A stretch of 64,000 bases of DNA from Halosegnis marinus. Lineage in GTDB: Archaea > Halobacteriota > Halobacteria > Halobacteriales > Haloarculaceae. Below the pieces are notes generated by a model. It worked only from the letters and a program-made list of their open reading frames with translations, did not search any database and was not told the DNA's origin. Where the stretch lies: positions 2,108,001 through 2,172,000 of the forward strand of contig NZ_CP119802.1 in the NCBI RefSeq assembly GCF_029338355.1, in the 5' to 3' direction. The translations under genes were made by a program, and so were the position numbers. This document shows positions 9,476 to 18,275 of this stretch, piece after piece. The first letter of the stretch is position 1. Each line of letters begins with the position of its first letter.

Positions 9476-9754
9476 TCACGGTGACCGACCGGGCTCGGCG
9501 TCGTCGTACTTCTCGGAGACGTAGACGACGCCGGCGAGGAGCACGCCGAGGATGGTCGCGATAGTCGCGCCGCCGTACAGCGCCATCCCGAACGGCGTCG
9601 GCGGGAGCTGGATGAAGCCGTACAGCTCGGGGTCGAGCCCCTGCGGGCCGATGTAGCCGATGACGAAGCCGATGGCCGCCGTGAGCAGGACGATGCCCAC
9701 GTAGAGGGTCACCACGAGCCGCCGGCCGCCGGTGCGCGGTTCCGTGTCGCTCAC
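9476..9754 (-). CDS. Two-helix membrane protein near coxA (DUF7520-like)
   Basis: 92 residues from GTG 9754; an upstream ATG at 9805 would add 17 residues and run through the presumed promoter. Two membrane segments (LVVTLYVGIVLLTAAIGFVIG and MALYGGATIATILGVLLAG) separated by a loop with Pro and Gly. Small proteins of this kind accompany haloarchaeal oxidase subunit I genes. It may be an accessory subunit, but that is inference from position. It is divergent from the 31-residue gene at 9814. Confidence 0.65.
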   Translation of the reverse strand: MSDTEPRTGGRRLVVTLYVGIVLLTAAIGFVIGYIGPQGLDPELYGFIQLPPTPFGMALYGGATIATILGVLLAGVVYVSEKYDDAEPGRSP

Positions 9755-9813
9755 GCCCGTACTCGGGGCGTCGCGAAGATTAGCCTTTTGTCCGCGAGTC
9801 CCCAACGCGACGT
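9755..9813. promoter_or_regulatory. Probable bidirectional promoter
   Basis: The 59-bp gap between the divergent small genes contains the only AT-rich patch nearby, AGATTAGCCTTTTG at 9777-9790. It lies about 28 nt before ATG 9814 on the plus strand and about 28 nt before GTG 9754 on the minus strand, fitting leaderless transcription both ways. Confidence 0.4.
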
Positions 9814-9909
9814 ATGACAGAGAAGGAGGCGCTGTTCGGCGTCCTCGCGGGCATCGCGGCCCTGATGTTCCTCACCGGTATCGTCCTCGTGATGACGAGC
9901 CTCAGCTGA
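9814..9909 (+). CDS. 31-residue single-helix membrane protein by coxA
   Basis: An open frame starting MTEKEALFGVLAGI and ending VLVMTSLS, ATG to TGA. The first five residues are charged and the rest is one hydrophobic helix of about 22 residues, the shape of minimal oxidase subunits such as subunit IIa (about 34 residues) of Thermus ba3 oxidase. A TATA-like patch about 28 nt upstream and a clean ATG support expression. It lies between the DUF7520-like gene and the 3' end of coxA, on the opposite strand. No homology can be shown from the sequence alone. Confidence 0.5.
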   Translation: MTEKEALFGVLAGIAALMFLTGIVLVMTSLS

Positions 9910-9946
9910 GGCTCGCGGTCGGAGCGAAACGGAGAACGCGGGCGGT

Positions 9947-11773
9947 CTACTCCTCGTCCTCGACGCGGCGCACGGCGGGTTCGAGCCCGCCGTCGGCCTC
10001 GACGTCGCCGCCGTCGGCGGCCAGGGCCGGCGTGTCGTCGCCGTCGTCGAGCGAGAGCTGGTCCTCGAACCACTGGAACTCGCGGGAGTGCTGGTTCGTC
10101 TCCTTGAGGTCCCACGGGTCGCCGTCCTCGACGACCGGCCCCTCCAGGTACGACTGGACCATGTTCCACACCCAGATGATCTGGGCGAACATGATGATGA
10201 ACGCGCCCACCGTGGCGATCTGGTGGAGCGTCGTCACCTCGGCCAGCGGCGCGATGGCGCCGTTGAACTCGTAGGTCGCGTAGCGGCGCGGCATCCCGAG
10301 GTAGCCGAGCAGCAGCATCGCGAAGAACGTCACCGCGACGCCGACCTCCGAGAGCCAGAAGTGCGCCTTCGCGAGCGTCTTCTGGTACATCTTCCCGGTG
10401 ACGATGGGGAACCAGTAGTAGATGGCCCCGAAGCCGGCGAAGGCGATCATCCCCATGACGATCCAGTGGAAGTGGCCGACGACGTAGTACGTGTCGTGGA
10501 GCACGAGGTCGATGGGAATCGCGGCGAGGAAGACGCCCGTGATGCCGCCGATGACGAAGTTGGCGACGAAGCCGATACAGAACAGCATCGGCGCCGTCAG
10601 GCGGAGCTTCCCGTTCCACATCGTCGTGATCCAGTTGAACGTCTTCACCGCCGACGGTATCGCGATGGCCAACGAGACGGCCATGAAGCTCGCGCGGACC
10701 CGCGGGTCGATGCCCGTGGAGAACATGTGGTGTGCCCAGACGCCGAACGAGAGCACGCCGATGGCGAGCGTGGAGTAGATGACGAACTTGTAGCCGAACA
10801 GCTTCCGGCCCGAGAACTTCGGCAGGATCCACGATACCAGCCCCATCGGGGGCAGCACGAGGATGTACACCTCGGGGTGGCCGAAGAACCAGAACAGGTG
10901 CTGCCAGAGGATGGGCGAGCCGCCGTCGACGGCGAAGAAGGCCGTCGCGAAGTTCCGGTCGAGCAGCAGCATGATGAGCGCGCTCCCGAGCAGCGGGAAC
11001 GCGAACAGGATGAGCGCCGACTGGGTGAGGATGGTCCACGAGAAGATGTCGAGGTTCGCCCAGTTCACCTTCTCCGAGCGCTCGGTGAAGATGGTCGCGA
11101 TGAAGTTTATCGCGCCCATCGTCGCGGAGACGCCCGAGAGGTGCAGCCCCAGCAGCATCAGGTCGACGCCGGGGTTGGCCTGCTCGGCCGACAGCGGCGT
11201 GTACATCGTCCACGAGGTGGCGGCGGCCTCGACGCTCCCGCCCGTCAGGGGCGCGAGGAAGAAGCCGGCCCAGATGAGCAGCGCGGCCGGCGGGAGGAGC
11301 CAGAAGGCGATGGCGTTGATGCGCGGGAACGCCATGTCGTCGGCCCCGATGAGCAGCGGGATGAAGTAGTTCGAGAACGCCGCGATGATGGGCGTCCCGA
11401 ACAGGAACAGCATCGTGATGCCGTGGCTCGTGAGCAGGCCGTTGTAGAAGTTCGCCCCGCCCATGCCGGCCAGCGCGTCCATCGCCGGGGTGGCCAGCTC
11501 GACGCGCATGAGCATGACCGCGAGTCCGCCCCAGACGAAGGCGATGACGGCGTAGATGCCGTACATGATGCCGATGTCCTTGTGGTCGACCGTGGTGAGC
11601 CACCGCACCAGCCCCGAGGGCTTGTGTGCGGTGGACGTCTCGTCCCCGTAGCCGGCGCTCCCGCCGGCCAGCGGCGTGTAGGTGCGCAGGTCCTCCATCC
11701 GCGAGAGGAGGGCGACGACGCCCACCAGGAAGACCCCCATGAGAACGGTTAGCGCAAGCTGTTCTCCTGCCAT
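9947..11773 (-). CDS. coxA: Cytochrome c oxidase subunit I
   Basis: 608 residues, about 12-13 membrane helices. It holds heme a, the heme a3-CuB centre and proton channels, reducing O2 to water and pumping protons. Heme and copper ligands are all present: SHGITM (heme a), FGHPEVY (CuB His cross-linked to Tyr and the helix VI Glu typical of the A1 type), VWAHHMF (CuB) and VGHFHWIVMG (heme a3 and heme a). A hydrophilic acidic C-terminal tail follows. The gene is upstream-linked to the DUF6684-like and DUF7541-like genes on the same strand, while subunits II and III lie near 39-42 kb. Confidence 0.95.
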   Translation of the reverse strand: MAGEQLALTVLMGVFLVGVVALLSRMEDLRTYTPLAGGSAGYGDETSTAHKPSGLVRWLTTVDHKDIGIMYGIYAVIAFVWGGLAVMLMRVELATPAMDALAGMGGANFYNGLLTSHGITMLFLFGTPIIAAFSNYFIPLLIGADDMAFPRINAIAFWLLPPAALLIWAGFFLAPLTGGSVEAAATSWTMYTPLSAEQANPGVDLMLLGLHLSGVSATMGAINFIATIFTERSEKVNWANLDIFSWTILTQSALILFAFPLLGSALIMLLLDRNFATAFFAVDGGSPILWQHLFWFFGHPEVYILVLPPMGLVSWILPKFSGRKLFGYKFVIYSTLAIGVLSFGVWAHHMFSTGIDPRVRASFMAVSLAIAIPSAVKTFNWITTMWNGKLRLTAPMLFCIGFVANFVIGGITGVFLAAIPIDLVLHDTYYVVGHFHWIVMGMIAFAGFGAIYYWFPIVTGKMYQKTLAKAHFWLSEVGVAVTFFAMLLLGYLGMPRRYATYEFNGAIAPLAEVTTLHQIATVGAFIIMFAQIIWVWNMVQSYLEGPVVEDGDPWDLKETNQHSREFQWFEDQLSLDDGDDTPALAADGGDVEADGGLEPAVRRVEDEE

Positions 11774-11839
11774 GGTTCTCCCTGAGGACTGCTGGATAAG
11801 AAAGGTTGTGTTCCGGGCGGGCCGGGGGTCGCCCCGGGA

Positions 11840-12247
11840 CTACTCCTCGTCCGGGATCTCGGGGTCCGTCTCGACGCCGTCGGCGACCGCGGCGGCGCCC
11901 TCGGCGGGCTCGTCGGCGGTCACGTTCCCGTACTCCTCGTCCGGGATCTCGGGGGAGGTCTCCTCGCTCTCGGCGGCCGCGGCGGCCTGCGGCTCGGCGT
12001 GCTCCTCGGGCTCCTCCTCCAGCTCCGACTCGGCCCGCGAGATGGCGCGGCCCGAGTAGTAGGTGAGGACGAACAGCGCGCCGAACGTGATGACGACGAT
12101 ACTCAGCTGGATGGCCTGATTGGCCGGGTCCGACCCGAAGGGGTTGAACGCGACGAATACGACCACGAAGAAGGCCATCATCGCCAGCGGGATGGCGTTG
12201 ACGACCAGGTCGAGGAGCGTCTCCCGGTCGAACGTCCGTGATGACAT
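11840..12247 (-). CDS. Two-helix membrane protein, coxA partner (DUF6684-like)
   Basis: 135 residues. Two membrane segments (residues about 12-35 and 46-64) are followed by a 70-residue acidic, Ala/Glu-rich tail in which PEIPDEE occurs twice: once inside the tail and once as the very C-terminus. The DNA behind the two copies is identical over 24 nt. It lies 66 bp upstream of coxA on the same strand and is probably co-transcribed; families like this are seen next to haloarchaeal coxA and may be oxidase subunits or assembly factors. Confidence 0.72.
   Translation of the reverse strand: MSSRTFDRETLLDLVVNAIPLAMMAFFVVVFVAFNPFGSDPANQAIQLSIVVITFGALFVLTYYSGRAISRAESELEEEPEEHAEPQAAAAAESEETSPEIPDEEYGNVTADEPAEGAAAVADGVETDPEIPDEE
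11841..11954. repeat. Direct repeat inside the DUF6684-like gene
   Basis: A 24-nt sequence beginning TACTCCTCGTCCGGGATCTC is present at 11841-11864 and again at 11931-11954, exactly 90 nt apart, so the reading frame is kept and the C-terminal motif PEIPDEE is duplicated. Confidence 0.85.
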
Positions 12248-12291
12248 GGTCGAAGCTTACGCCACGGCGATTAAGAGGTTACGGGTTTCGC

Positions 12292-12711
12292 TCAGGCCGG
12301 GAAGGGGTCGTCGTCCGCGACGGCGACGCCCGCGACGCTCGCGGCGAGCGCGATGACGCCCGCCGCGGCGATGGAGAAGCCGCGGAGGACGATGGTGTCG
12401 GCCCCGTCCACGGCCGCGAGCATCGCCGCGGCGTCGATGCCGGTCTGGCTCGTCACCACCCACGCCCCGACGACGACGAGCAGGCCGCCCAGCCCCGCGA
12501 GCAGCTTCCACGGGCGCTCGCTGTAGCCCGCCTCCTGGACGATACCGGCGATGCTCCCGACGAACAGCAGGAGCCCCGCGACGGCGACCGGGTACAGTCC
12601 CATGAACACGCCGACCTCCCCGACGGCGAGGCCGAGCGCGACGAACAGCGGCCACGGGCTGGCCTTCGCGGCCTCGCTCGCGGCCACCGCCTCGGTGTCC
12701 GTGTCTGCCAT
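12292..12711 (-). CDS. Four-helix membrane protein, coxA cluster (DUF7541-like)
   Basis: 139 residues from ATG 12711; the frame is open much further upstream, but that is the shadow of the divergent decarboxylase gene. A short acidic N-terminus is followed by about four hydrophobic segments and the charged end ADDDPFPA. It is the first gene of the apparent coxA transcription unit (44 bp to the next gene). Likely an oxidase accessory or assembly protein; function not shown by sequence. Confidence 0.68.
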   Translation of the reverse strand: MADTDTEAVAASEAAKASPWPLFVALGLAVGEVGVFMGLYPVAVAGLLLFVGSIAGIVQEAGYSERPWKLLAGLGGLLVVVGAWVVTSQTGIDAAAMLAAVDGADTIVLRGFSIAAAGVIALAASVAGVAVADDDPFPA

Positions 12712-12793
12712 TGCCCGCTTTCGGGGCGGCGCACCCAAAGCCTCGTCGGTGCCGTTCGGGGGCTTTAAGCCGCGAACGGCCGCCGCTTCGCCC

Positions 12794-13762
12794 ATGAAGG
12801 CGACCGCGAAGGCCCACCCCATCCAGGGGCTCGTCAAGTACCACGGGATGCGCGACGCCGACCTGCGGCTCCCGTACCACGACTCCATCAGCGTCTGTAC
12901 CGCCCCCTCGCACTCGAAGACGACCGCGGCGTTCGACCCCTCGCTCGCCGAGGACGAACTCGTCATCGACGGCGAGGAGGTGACGGGCCGCGGCCGCGAG
13001 CGCGTCGTCCACGTCGTCGACCACGTCCGCGACCTCGCGGGCATCGACCACCGCGTCCGCTTCGAATCGACCAACGACTTCCCGACGAACATCGGCTTCG
13101 GCTCCTCGTCGTCCGGCTTCGCCGCCGCCGCGATGGCGCTGGTCGAGGCCGCCGGCCTCGACATGACCCGCCCCGAGATATCGACGGTCGCACGCCGCGG
13201 CTCCTCCTCCGCGGCCCGCGCGGTCACGGGCGCGTTCTCCCAACTCGACGCCGGGCTGAACGACGAGGACTGCCGCTCGCACCGCATCGAGACGCCGCTG
13301 GAGGAGGACCTGCGCATCGTCGCCGCCGAGGTGCCGGCGTTCAAACACACCGAGCAGGCCCACGAGGAGGCCGAGGACTCCCACATGTTCGAGGCGCGCC
13401 TCGCCCACATCCACGGCCAGATAGCGGAGATGCGTGACCACCTCCGCTCGGGCGACTTCGACGCCGCGTTCGAACTCGCGGAACACGACTCGCTCTCGCT
13501 CGCCGCGACGACGATGACCGGCCCCGCAGGCTGGGTGTACTGGCAGCCGGAGACCCTGCGCGTCTTCGAGACGGTTCGCGACCTCCGCGAGGACGGCGTC
13601 CCGGTGTACTACTCCACCGATACCGGCGCCTCCGTGTATGTGAACACTACTGCCGAACACGTCGAGCGCGTCGAGGCCGCCGTCGCCGAACACGTCCCCA
13701 CCCGCGTCTGGGAGGTCGGCGGCCCGGCCGAGGTGCTCGACGAGTCCGAGGCGCTGTTCTGA
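12794..13762 (+). CDS. mvaD: Phosphomevalonate decarboxylase
   Basis: 322 residues from ATG 12794, preceded by a TATA-like CTTTAAG about 27 nt upstream. GHMP-kinase-type fold of the diphosphomevalonate decarboxylase family: KYHGMRDADLRLPYHDSISV near the N-terminus, the ATP loop GFGSSSSGFAAAA, and RGSSSAARAVTGAF. In Haloferax the characterised homologue decarboxylates mevalonate 5-phosphate to isopentenyl phosphate, which isopentenyl phosphate kinase then converts to IPP for archaeal lipids; I assign that activity by family. The UbiA prenyltransferase at 28.6 kb uses products of the same pathway. The divergent coxA unit starts 82 bp away. Confidence 0.87.
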   Translation: MKATAKAHPIQGLVKYHGMRDADLRLPYHDSISVCTAPSHSKTTAAFDPSLAEDELVIDGEEVTGRGRERVVHVVDHVRDLAGIDHRVRFESTNDFPTNIGFGSSSSGFAAAAMALVEAAGLDMTRPEISTVARRGSSSAARAVTGAFSQLDAGLNDEDCRSHRIETPLEEDLRIVAAEVPAFKHTEQAHEEAEDSHMFEARLAHIHGQIAEMRDHLRSGDFDAAFELAEHDSLSLAATTMTGPAGWVYWQPETLRVFETVRDLREDGVPVYYSTDTGASVYVNTTAEHVERVEAAVAEHVPTRVWEVGGPAEVLDESEALF

Positions 13763-13819
13763 CCCGCGCGACGATTCCGGCGACGGCACACTGAAACGCC
13801 GCGCGCCCCAACTCGAGGT

Positions 13820-14941
13820 ATGCACGTCGCCGTCCTCGGCGCGGGGTACGCGGGATTGACCGCCGTCCGTCGGCTCGAACGCCGCCTTCCCGACGACGCG
13901 GGCCTCACGCTCGTCAACGACGAGCCGTACCACCTCGTCCAGCACGAACTCCACCGCGCGATACGCCGACCCGACATCGCCGACACCATCCGGGTGCCGC
14001 TCGACGACGTCCTCGACCGCGCGGAGTTCGTCGAGGCGCGTGTCGAGTCGGTCGACCGCGCCGCGGGAACGGCGACGCTCGACACGGGCGAGGAACTCGA
14101 CTACGACTACGCGGCCGTCTGTCTCGGCGCGGAGACGGCCTTCTACGACCTGCCCGGCGTGGAGGCGAACGCGATACCGCTGAAGCGGCTCGCGGACGCC
14201 GAGCGCGTCCGCGAACGGTTCCTCGACGCCGACGGGGGCCGGTTCGTCGTGGGCGGCGCGGGCCTCTCGGGGATTCAGGTCGCGGGCGAACTCGCGGCGC
14301 TCGCCGACGAGGAGGGGGTCGATGCCGAAGTAGTTCTGCTTGAGATGGCTGACAGCGTCGCGCCCGGCTTCGCGCCCGACTTCCAGGAGGCCGTTCGGGC
14401 GGAACTCGACGACCGCGGCATCGACGTGCGGACCGGAACGGCCGTCGCCGGGGCCGACGCCTCGACGGTGGAACTCGAATCCGGCGAGGAACTCGACTAC
14501 GACGGCTTCGTCTGGGCCGGCGGTATCCGCGGCCCGGCCGCGCTCGGCGGCGAGCGACCCGAGACGCGGGCGAACCTCCGGGCGGAGAACGGGACCTTCC
14601 TCGTCGGCGACGCCGCCCGGGTCGTGGACGACGAGGGCGCCCCCGTCCCCGCGAGCGCACAGGCCGCGCTCCGCGAGGCGAAGGTCGCGGCGGACAACAT
14701 CGCCGCGCTGGTCGCCCACGACCGCGAGGGGACGGGCGGCTTCGAGCCGCGCCTCGACCGCTACACCTTCGACACGCCGGGGTGGGTCGTCACCGTCGGC
14801 GACGGCGCGGTGGCGAAGGTGGGGCCGACCGTCCTCCGGGGGCAGGCCGCCCGCGCCGCGAAGGCGACCATCGGCGCGGCCCACCTCTCCTCGGTCGGGG
14901 CCATCACCAACGCCTCGCGGCTGGTCCGCGAGGAGCTGTGA
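13820..14941 (+). CDS. NADH dehydrogenase-like FAD oxidoreductase
   Basis: 373 residues. N-terminal FAD dinucleotide fold VLGAGYAGLTAVRRL, a second fold VVGGAGLSGIQVAGELA for NAD(P)H, and the second FAD motif FLVGDAARV near residue 265. This is the arrangement of type II NADH:quinone dehydrogenases and sulfide:quinone reductase relatives; I see no paired cysteines of SQR, which favours NDH-2. A C-terminal segment with Trp and Val may touch the membrane. It probably feeds electrons to quinone upstream of the oxidase encoded nearby. Confidence 0.82.
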   Translation: MHVAVLGAGYAGLTAVRRLERRLPDDAGLTLVNDEPYHLVQHELHRAIRRPDIADTIRVPLDDVLDRAEFVEARVESVDRAAGTATLDTGEELDYDYAAVCLGAETAFYDLPGVEANAIPLKRLADAERVRERFLDADGGRFVVGGAGLSGIQVAGELAALADEEGVDAEVVLLEMADSVAPGFAPDFQEAVRAELDDRGIDVRTGTAVAGADASTVELESGEELDYDGFVWAGGIRGPAALGGERPETRANLRAENGTFLVGDAARVVDDEGAPVPASAQAALREAKVAADNIAALVAHDREGTGGFEPRLDRYTFDTPGWVVTVGDGAVAKVGPTVLRGQAARAAKATIGAAHLSSVGAITNASRLVREEL

Positions 14942-14942
14942 C

Positions 14943-15302
14943 TCAGACGCTCGGGATGCCGACGGCGGAGAGGTCCGTCGCGCCGACCGAGGCCAGAAGC
15001 GAGAGCACGACGACGGCCGCGACCCACGCCACGACCGCGATTCCGCCCGCGAGCAGCCACCCGACCCCGTAGCGCCACTTGATGACGAGCAGGTACGCGA
15101 GCAGCGTCACCGCCGGGCCGAGGAGCGGGATCCCGCCGAACAACCCGCCCACGACGCTCCAGACGATCGCGCCGACGCCCGCCGTGACGACGGCGTGGGT
15201 GTAGCTGCGCGCCGACGCGAGGACGCTCGCGCCGACGTAGATGCCGATACCGCCGACGAACAGGCTCACGAGGAGGACGACGAGGTTGTCGGAGAGTGCC
15301 AT
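14943..15302 (-). CDS. Small membrane protein, unknown
   Basis: 119 residues with about four hydrophobic segments, beginning MALSDNLVVLLVSLFVGGIG. Convergent with the NADH dehydrogenase-like gene (1 bp between stops). No recognisable motif; similar four-helix proteins are common in haloarchaea and unassigned. Confidence 0.65.
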   Translation of the reverse strand: MALSDNLVVLLVSLFVGGIGIYVGASVLASARSYTHAVVTAGVGAIVWSVVGGLFGGIPLLGPAVTLLAYLLVIKWRYGVGWLLAGGIAVVAWVAAVVVLSLLASVGATDLSAVGIPSV

Positions 15303-15344
15303 CGCCGACGAGTCGCCGCCGACGCGGTTAGCCGTTGTGGCCCG

Positions 15345-15451
15345 CTCGCGCCCGAGGACATCGCCCGGACGATAACCTCCGTCGTCACACGGCCCCAGGG
15401 GTTGATGTCAACGAGGTCCCGATTCGCCCGCTCGACCGGATGCAGCCGTAG
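15345..15451 (+). pseudogene. Decayed SDR C-terminus
   Basis: Reading from 15345 gives LAPEDIARTITSVVTRPQ; shifting by one base after the G-run at 15398-15401 gives GVDVNEVPIRPLDRMQP and a stop at 15449. Joined, these match the typical C-terminal end of YdfG-like short-chain dehydrogenases (PEDVA..V..A.TRP..VDVNE..IRP). The rest of the gene is missing, and the divergent membrane protein begins 43 bp upstream. The sequence supports a truncated, frameshifted relic. Confidence 0.65.
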
Positions 15452-15582
15452 CGTCGCGTCGGCGGTCCCCTCGACGGCTCGCTCAACGGCCCCATGCGGA
15501 CAGCGCCGACCCCGAGCCGGACGGGGCTCGGCCGAAGGGCCCCCGCCCCGAAGACTATGCCCCCCGGGCCGTACCCGGAACC

Positions 15583-16740
15583 GTGGACACTGCCCTCGTC
15601 TCCGAGAAGGTCGAGCAAGCCAACCGGGCCGTCGCCGACGCCGACGTCGATGCCTGGCTCACGTTCTGTCGCGAGACGAACGAGATACACGAGCCCTGTC
15701 TCCCCTACGTCCTGGGCTTCGACGTCGTCTGGCCGACCGCCGTCGTCATCGGCCCCGAGGACTCGACGGTCATCCTCGGGCGCCACGACGCCCCGAACGC
15801 CGAGCGACTGGGGGTTCACGAGGTGCGCCCCTACGACGAGTCCATCCGGGAGCCGCTGCAGGCGACGCTCTCGCGCATGGACGCGGAGACCGTGGCCGTC
15901 AACTTCGACCGCGACGACAACGTCGCCGACGGCCTCACCCACGGCCTCTATCTCCGGCTCCGGGACCTGCTCCCCGGTCGCGAGCTGGTGAGCGCGGGCG
16001 ATATCGTCGGCCGGGTCCGGGGTATCAAATCCCGGAGCGAACACGAGCGAATCACACAAGCGGCGGAGACGACCCTCGGGCTACTCACGGAGTTGGCGTC
16101 CGCCTGGACGCCGTCGATGACCGAAGCCGAGGCGGTAGACTGGCTGCACGAGCGGATGCGTGAGGCGGGCTACGGAAGCGCGTGGTCGTGGGACTACTGC
16201 CCGACGGTGCACGCCGGCGGCGACGCCGACCTCGGACACACGCTTCCCGGCGACCGCACCGTCCCCGACGGGGAACTCCTCCACGTGGACTTCGGCGTCG
16301 TCCGTGACGGCTACGCCGCGGACATCCAGCGGCTCTGGGTCCGCGGAGAGGTCGACCCGGGGCTCCGGCGAGCCTTCGACGACGTCCGGGCCGCTATCGA
16401 CGCCGGTCACGCCGCCCTGGAGCCCGGTGCGGTGGGGCACGAGGTCGACGCCGCCGCTCGCTCGGCGCTCACCGGCCGCGGTCGCGACGCGTACGACCAC
16501 GCCTTCGGGCACCAAGTCGGTCGGACGGCCCACGACGGCGGCGTGCTGTTGGGTCCCGAGTGGGACCGCTACGGTGACGCGGTACGGGGTGCGGTCCGGC
16601 CGGGTGAGGTGTACACGATGGAGCTCGGCCTCGACACGGAGTGGGGCTACGTGGGCCAGGAGGAGATGGTCCGCATCACCGACGAGGGGACGGAGTTCGT
16701 CGTCGAGCCGCAAACCGCGTTGTGGCAGCTCTCACGGTAG
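15583..16740 (+). CDS. M24 family metallopeptidase (Xaa-Pro peptidase-like)
   Basis: 385 residues from GTG 15583. An N-terminal creatinase-type domain (about 1-150) is followed by the pita-bread catalytic domain. The five metal ligands can be placed: Asp in LHVDFGVV, Asp in AADIQRLW, His in FGHQVGR, Glu in YTMELGLD and Glu in GQEEMV. It should cleave Xaa-Pro dipeptides or hydrolyse a related amide in the cytosol; substrate unknown. No partner genes adjoin it. Confidence 0.85.
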   Translation: MDTALVSEKVEQANRAVADADVDAWLTFCRETNEIHEPCLPYVLGFDVVWPTAVVIGPEDSTVILGRHDAPNAERLGVHEVRPYDESIREPLQATLSRMDAETVAVNFDRDDNVADGLTHGLYLRLRDLLPGRELVSAGDIVGRVRGIKSRSEHERITQAAETTLGLLTELASAWTPSMTEAEAVDWLHERMREAGYGSAWSWDYCPTVHAGGDADLGHTLPGDRTVPDGELLHVDFGVVRDGYAADIQRLWVRGEVDPGLRRAFDDVRAAIDAGHAALEPGAVGHEVDAAARSALTGRGRDAYDHAFGHQVGRTAHDGGVLLGPEWDRYGDAVRGAVRPGEVYTMELGLDTEWGYVGQEEMVRITDEGTEFVVEPQTALWQLSR

Positions 16741-16789
16741 ATAGCCCGGAACCTTCCTCGGGGACACCTCCGCCGGTCACCCCTGCCGG

Positions 16790-18022
16790 TCACCCGGTCG
16801 GCTCCGGGGCGCGCCACGCGATGAGGACACCCAGCGCCCCGAGCCCCGCGGCGACCACGAACCCGGTGTCGAAGCCCGCCGCATCGACGATGTATCCGCC
16901 GGCGATGGGGGCGACGAACGCCCCGGCCAGCCCGACCGCCGTCTGGAACGCGACCGCCGTCGCCGCGACGTTCGCATCGACGAGTTCGCGAACGTAGGTG
17001 AAGGAGAGGCCGAGCGTCAGCTGAATCGCGAAGCCGCTCACCAGCAGGACGGCCACGAGGACGCCGAGCGTGCCGAGCCGCGGGAACGCGAACAGCAGCG
17101 GGGCGGCGACGAGGAACGACCCGAGGACGAGCGGGCGGCGTCGCCCGCCGAACAGCCGGTCCGAGAGCAGGCCGCTGGAAACCCGGGCCAGCACCCCGAC
17201 CGCCGGGAAGACGGCGACGAGGGCGCCGCTGATAGCCAGCGACAGCTCCAGTTCCCGGGCGAGATACGTCGGGCCCCAGCTGTTCACGAAGAGGTACAGC
17301 GCGTAGCCGAGGAACCCGAGCGAGCCGACGAGCCAGACGGCGGGCGTACGGAGCACGGCGACGAACTCCGACAGCGTCGGCGGCTCGCCGCGTGTTCCGC
17401 CCGTCCCCGCGCTGACGGGCCAGAACACCACCAGCCCGAGCGCGGCGAGGCCGGTGAACACGACGAAGACGGCCGACCAGCCGGCCGCGGCCGCGATGAT
17501 CGGGCCCGTGCCCTGGCCGAGCGCGAACCCGACCGGTCCGCTCGCGGTGAAGATGCCGACGGCGGTCGCGCGCCGGCTCGGCTCGACGCTCCGGCTGACG
17601 ATGTCGATACCGGCGTTCCAGACGAACACGTAGCCGACGCCGCCGAGGACGCGCGACGCGATGACCTGCCGGAAGTCGCCCTGTCGGCCGGCGACCCAGC
17701 CCCAGACCCCGGCGACGACGACGACCGCGACGACCGCCGCGACGGTCCGTCGGGAGTCCACCCTGTCGAGTATCGCCCCCGCCGGGAGACTCGTCACCAC
17801 CGCCGTCCCGAACATCACGCCCACGATGAGCCCCGCTGTCGCCGCGTCGATACCCAACGAGGACTGAACGAGCGGCGTGACGCTCGCGGGCGATATCTCG
17901 TAGGCCGCCAGCCCCGTCGAGATGAGGCTCACGCCGGCGACGAGCAGCCACGTTCGCGCGGCCGAACGCGTGACTCGGTCCGTGGACGGAGCTGGCTCCC
18001 CTGTGTCGGTCGGTGGTGTCAT
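16790..18022 (-). CDS. MFS transporter
   Basis: 410 residues, about 12 membrane segments, with the loop 2-3 motif LPAGAILDRVDSRRTVA and the loop 8-9 copy SGLLSDRLFGGRRRP of the major facilitator superfamily. N-terminal 22 residues are polar. Substrate cannot be told. It is convergent with the M24 peptidase gene (49 bp between stops). Confidence 0.85.
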   Translation of the reverse strand: MTPPTDTGEPAPSTDRVTRSAARTWLLVAGVSLISTGLAAYEISPASVTPLVQSSLGIDAATAGLIVGVMFGTAVVTSLPAGAILDRVDSRRTVAAVVAVVVVAGVWGWVAGRQGDFRQVIASRVLGGVGYVFVWNAGIDIVSRSVEPSRRATAVGIFTASGPVGFALGQGTGPIIAAAAGWSAVFVVFTGLAALGLVVFWPVSAGTGGTRGEPPTLSEFVAVLRTPAVWLVGSLGFLGYALYLFVNSWGPTYLARELELSLAISGALVAVFPAVGVLARVSSGLLSDRLFGGRRRPLVLGSFLVAAPLLFAFPRLGTLGVLVAVLLVSGFAIQLTLGLSFTYVRELVDANVAATAVAFQTAVGLAGAFVAPIAGGYIVDAAGFDTGFVVAAGLGALGVLIAWRAPEPTG

Positions 18023-18275
18023 TCTCAGCTTTCCCTTGCTCGCCGCGAACGGCGCGTGGGTAGTCCCGGCTCGTGTCGAGCCGGTCGTCTCGAGTACGAG
18101 CGCGGGAACCGCCGGCTAAGTGTTGGCGGTTCGCCGCGACAGCGTGTCGGGGGCCGAGCCGAACGGAGCGTTCGACGGCGGCGCCCTCGTCGAGCGCGGG
18201 GACTCCACCGTCCGGGAACCGGACGCGACGAGCGGGACGGAGGTACAAGTGCCGTCCCTCCGTGGCTCGGGACGA

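Noticed and set aside
10088-11752. 554-codon open frame antisense to coxA
   Set aside because: Shadow of coxA; coxA has all heme and copper ligands.
13820-14941. Sulfide:quinone reductase as name for the flavoprotein
   Set aside because: The catalytic cysteines of SQR are not visible; an NDH-2-like name is safer.
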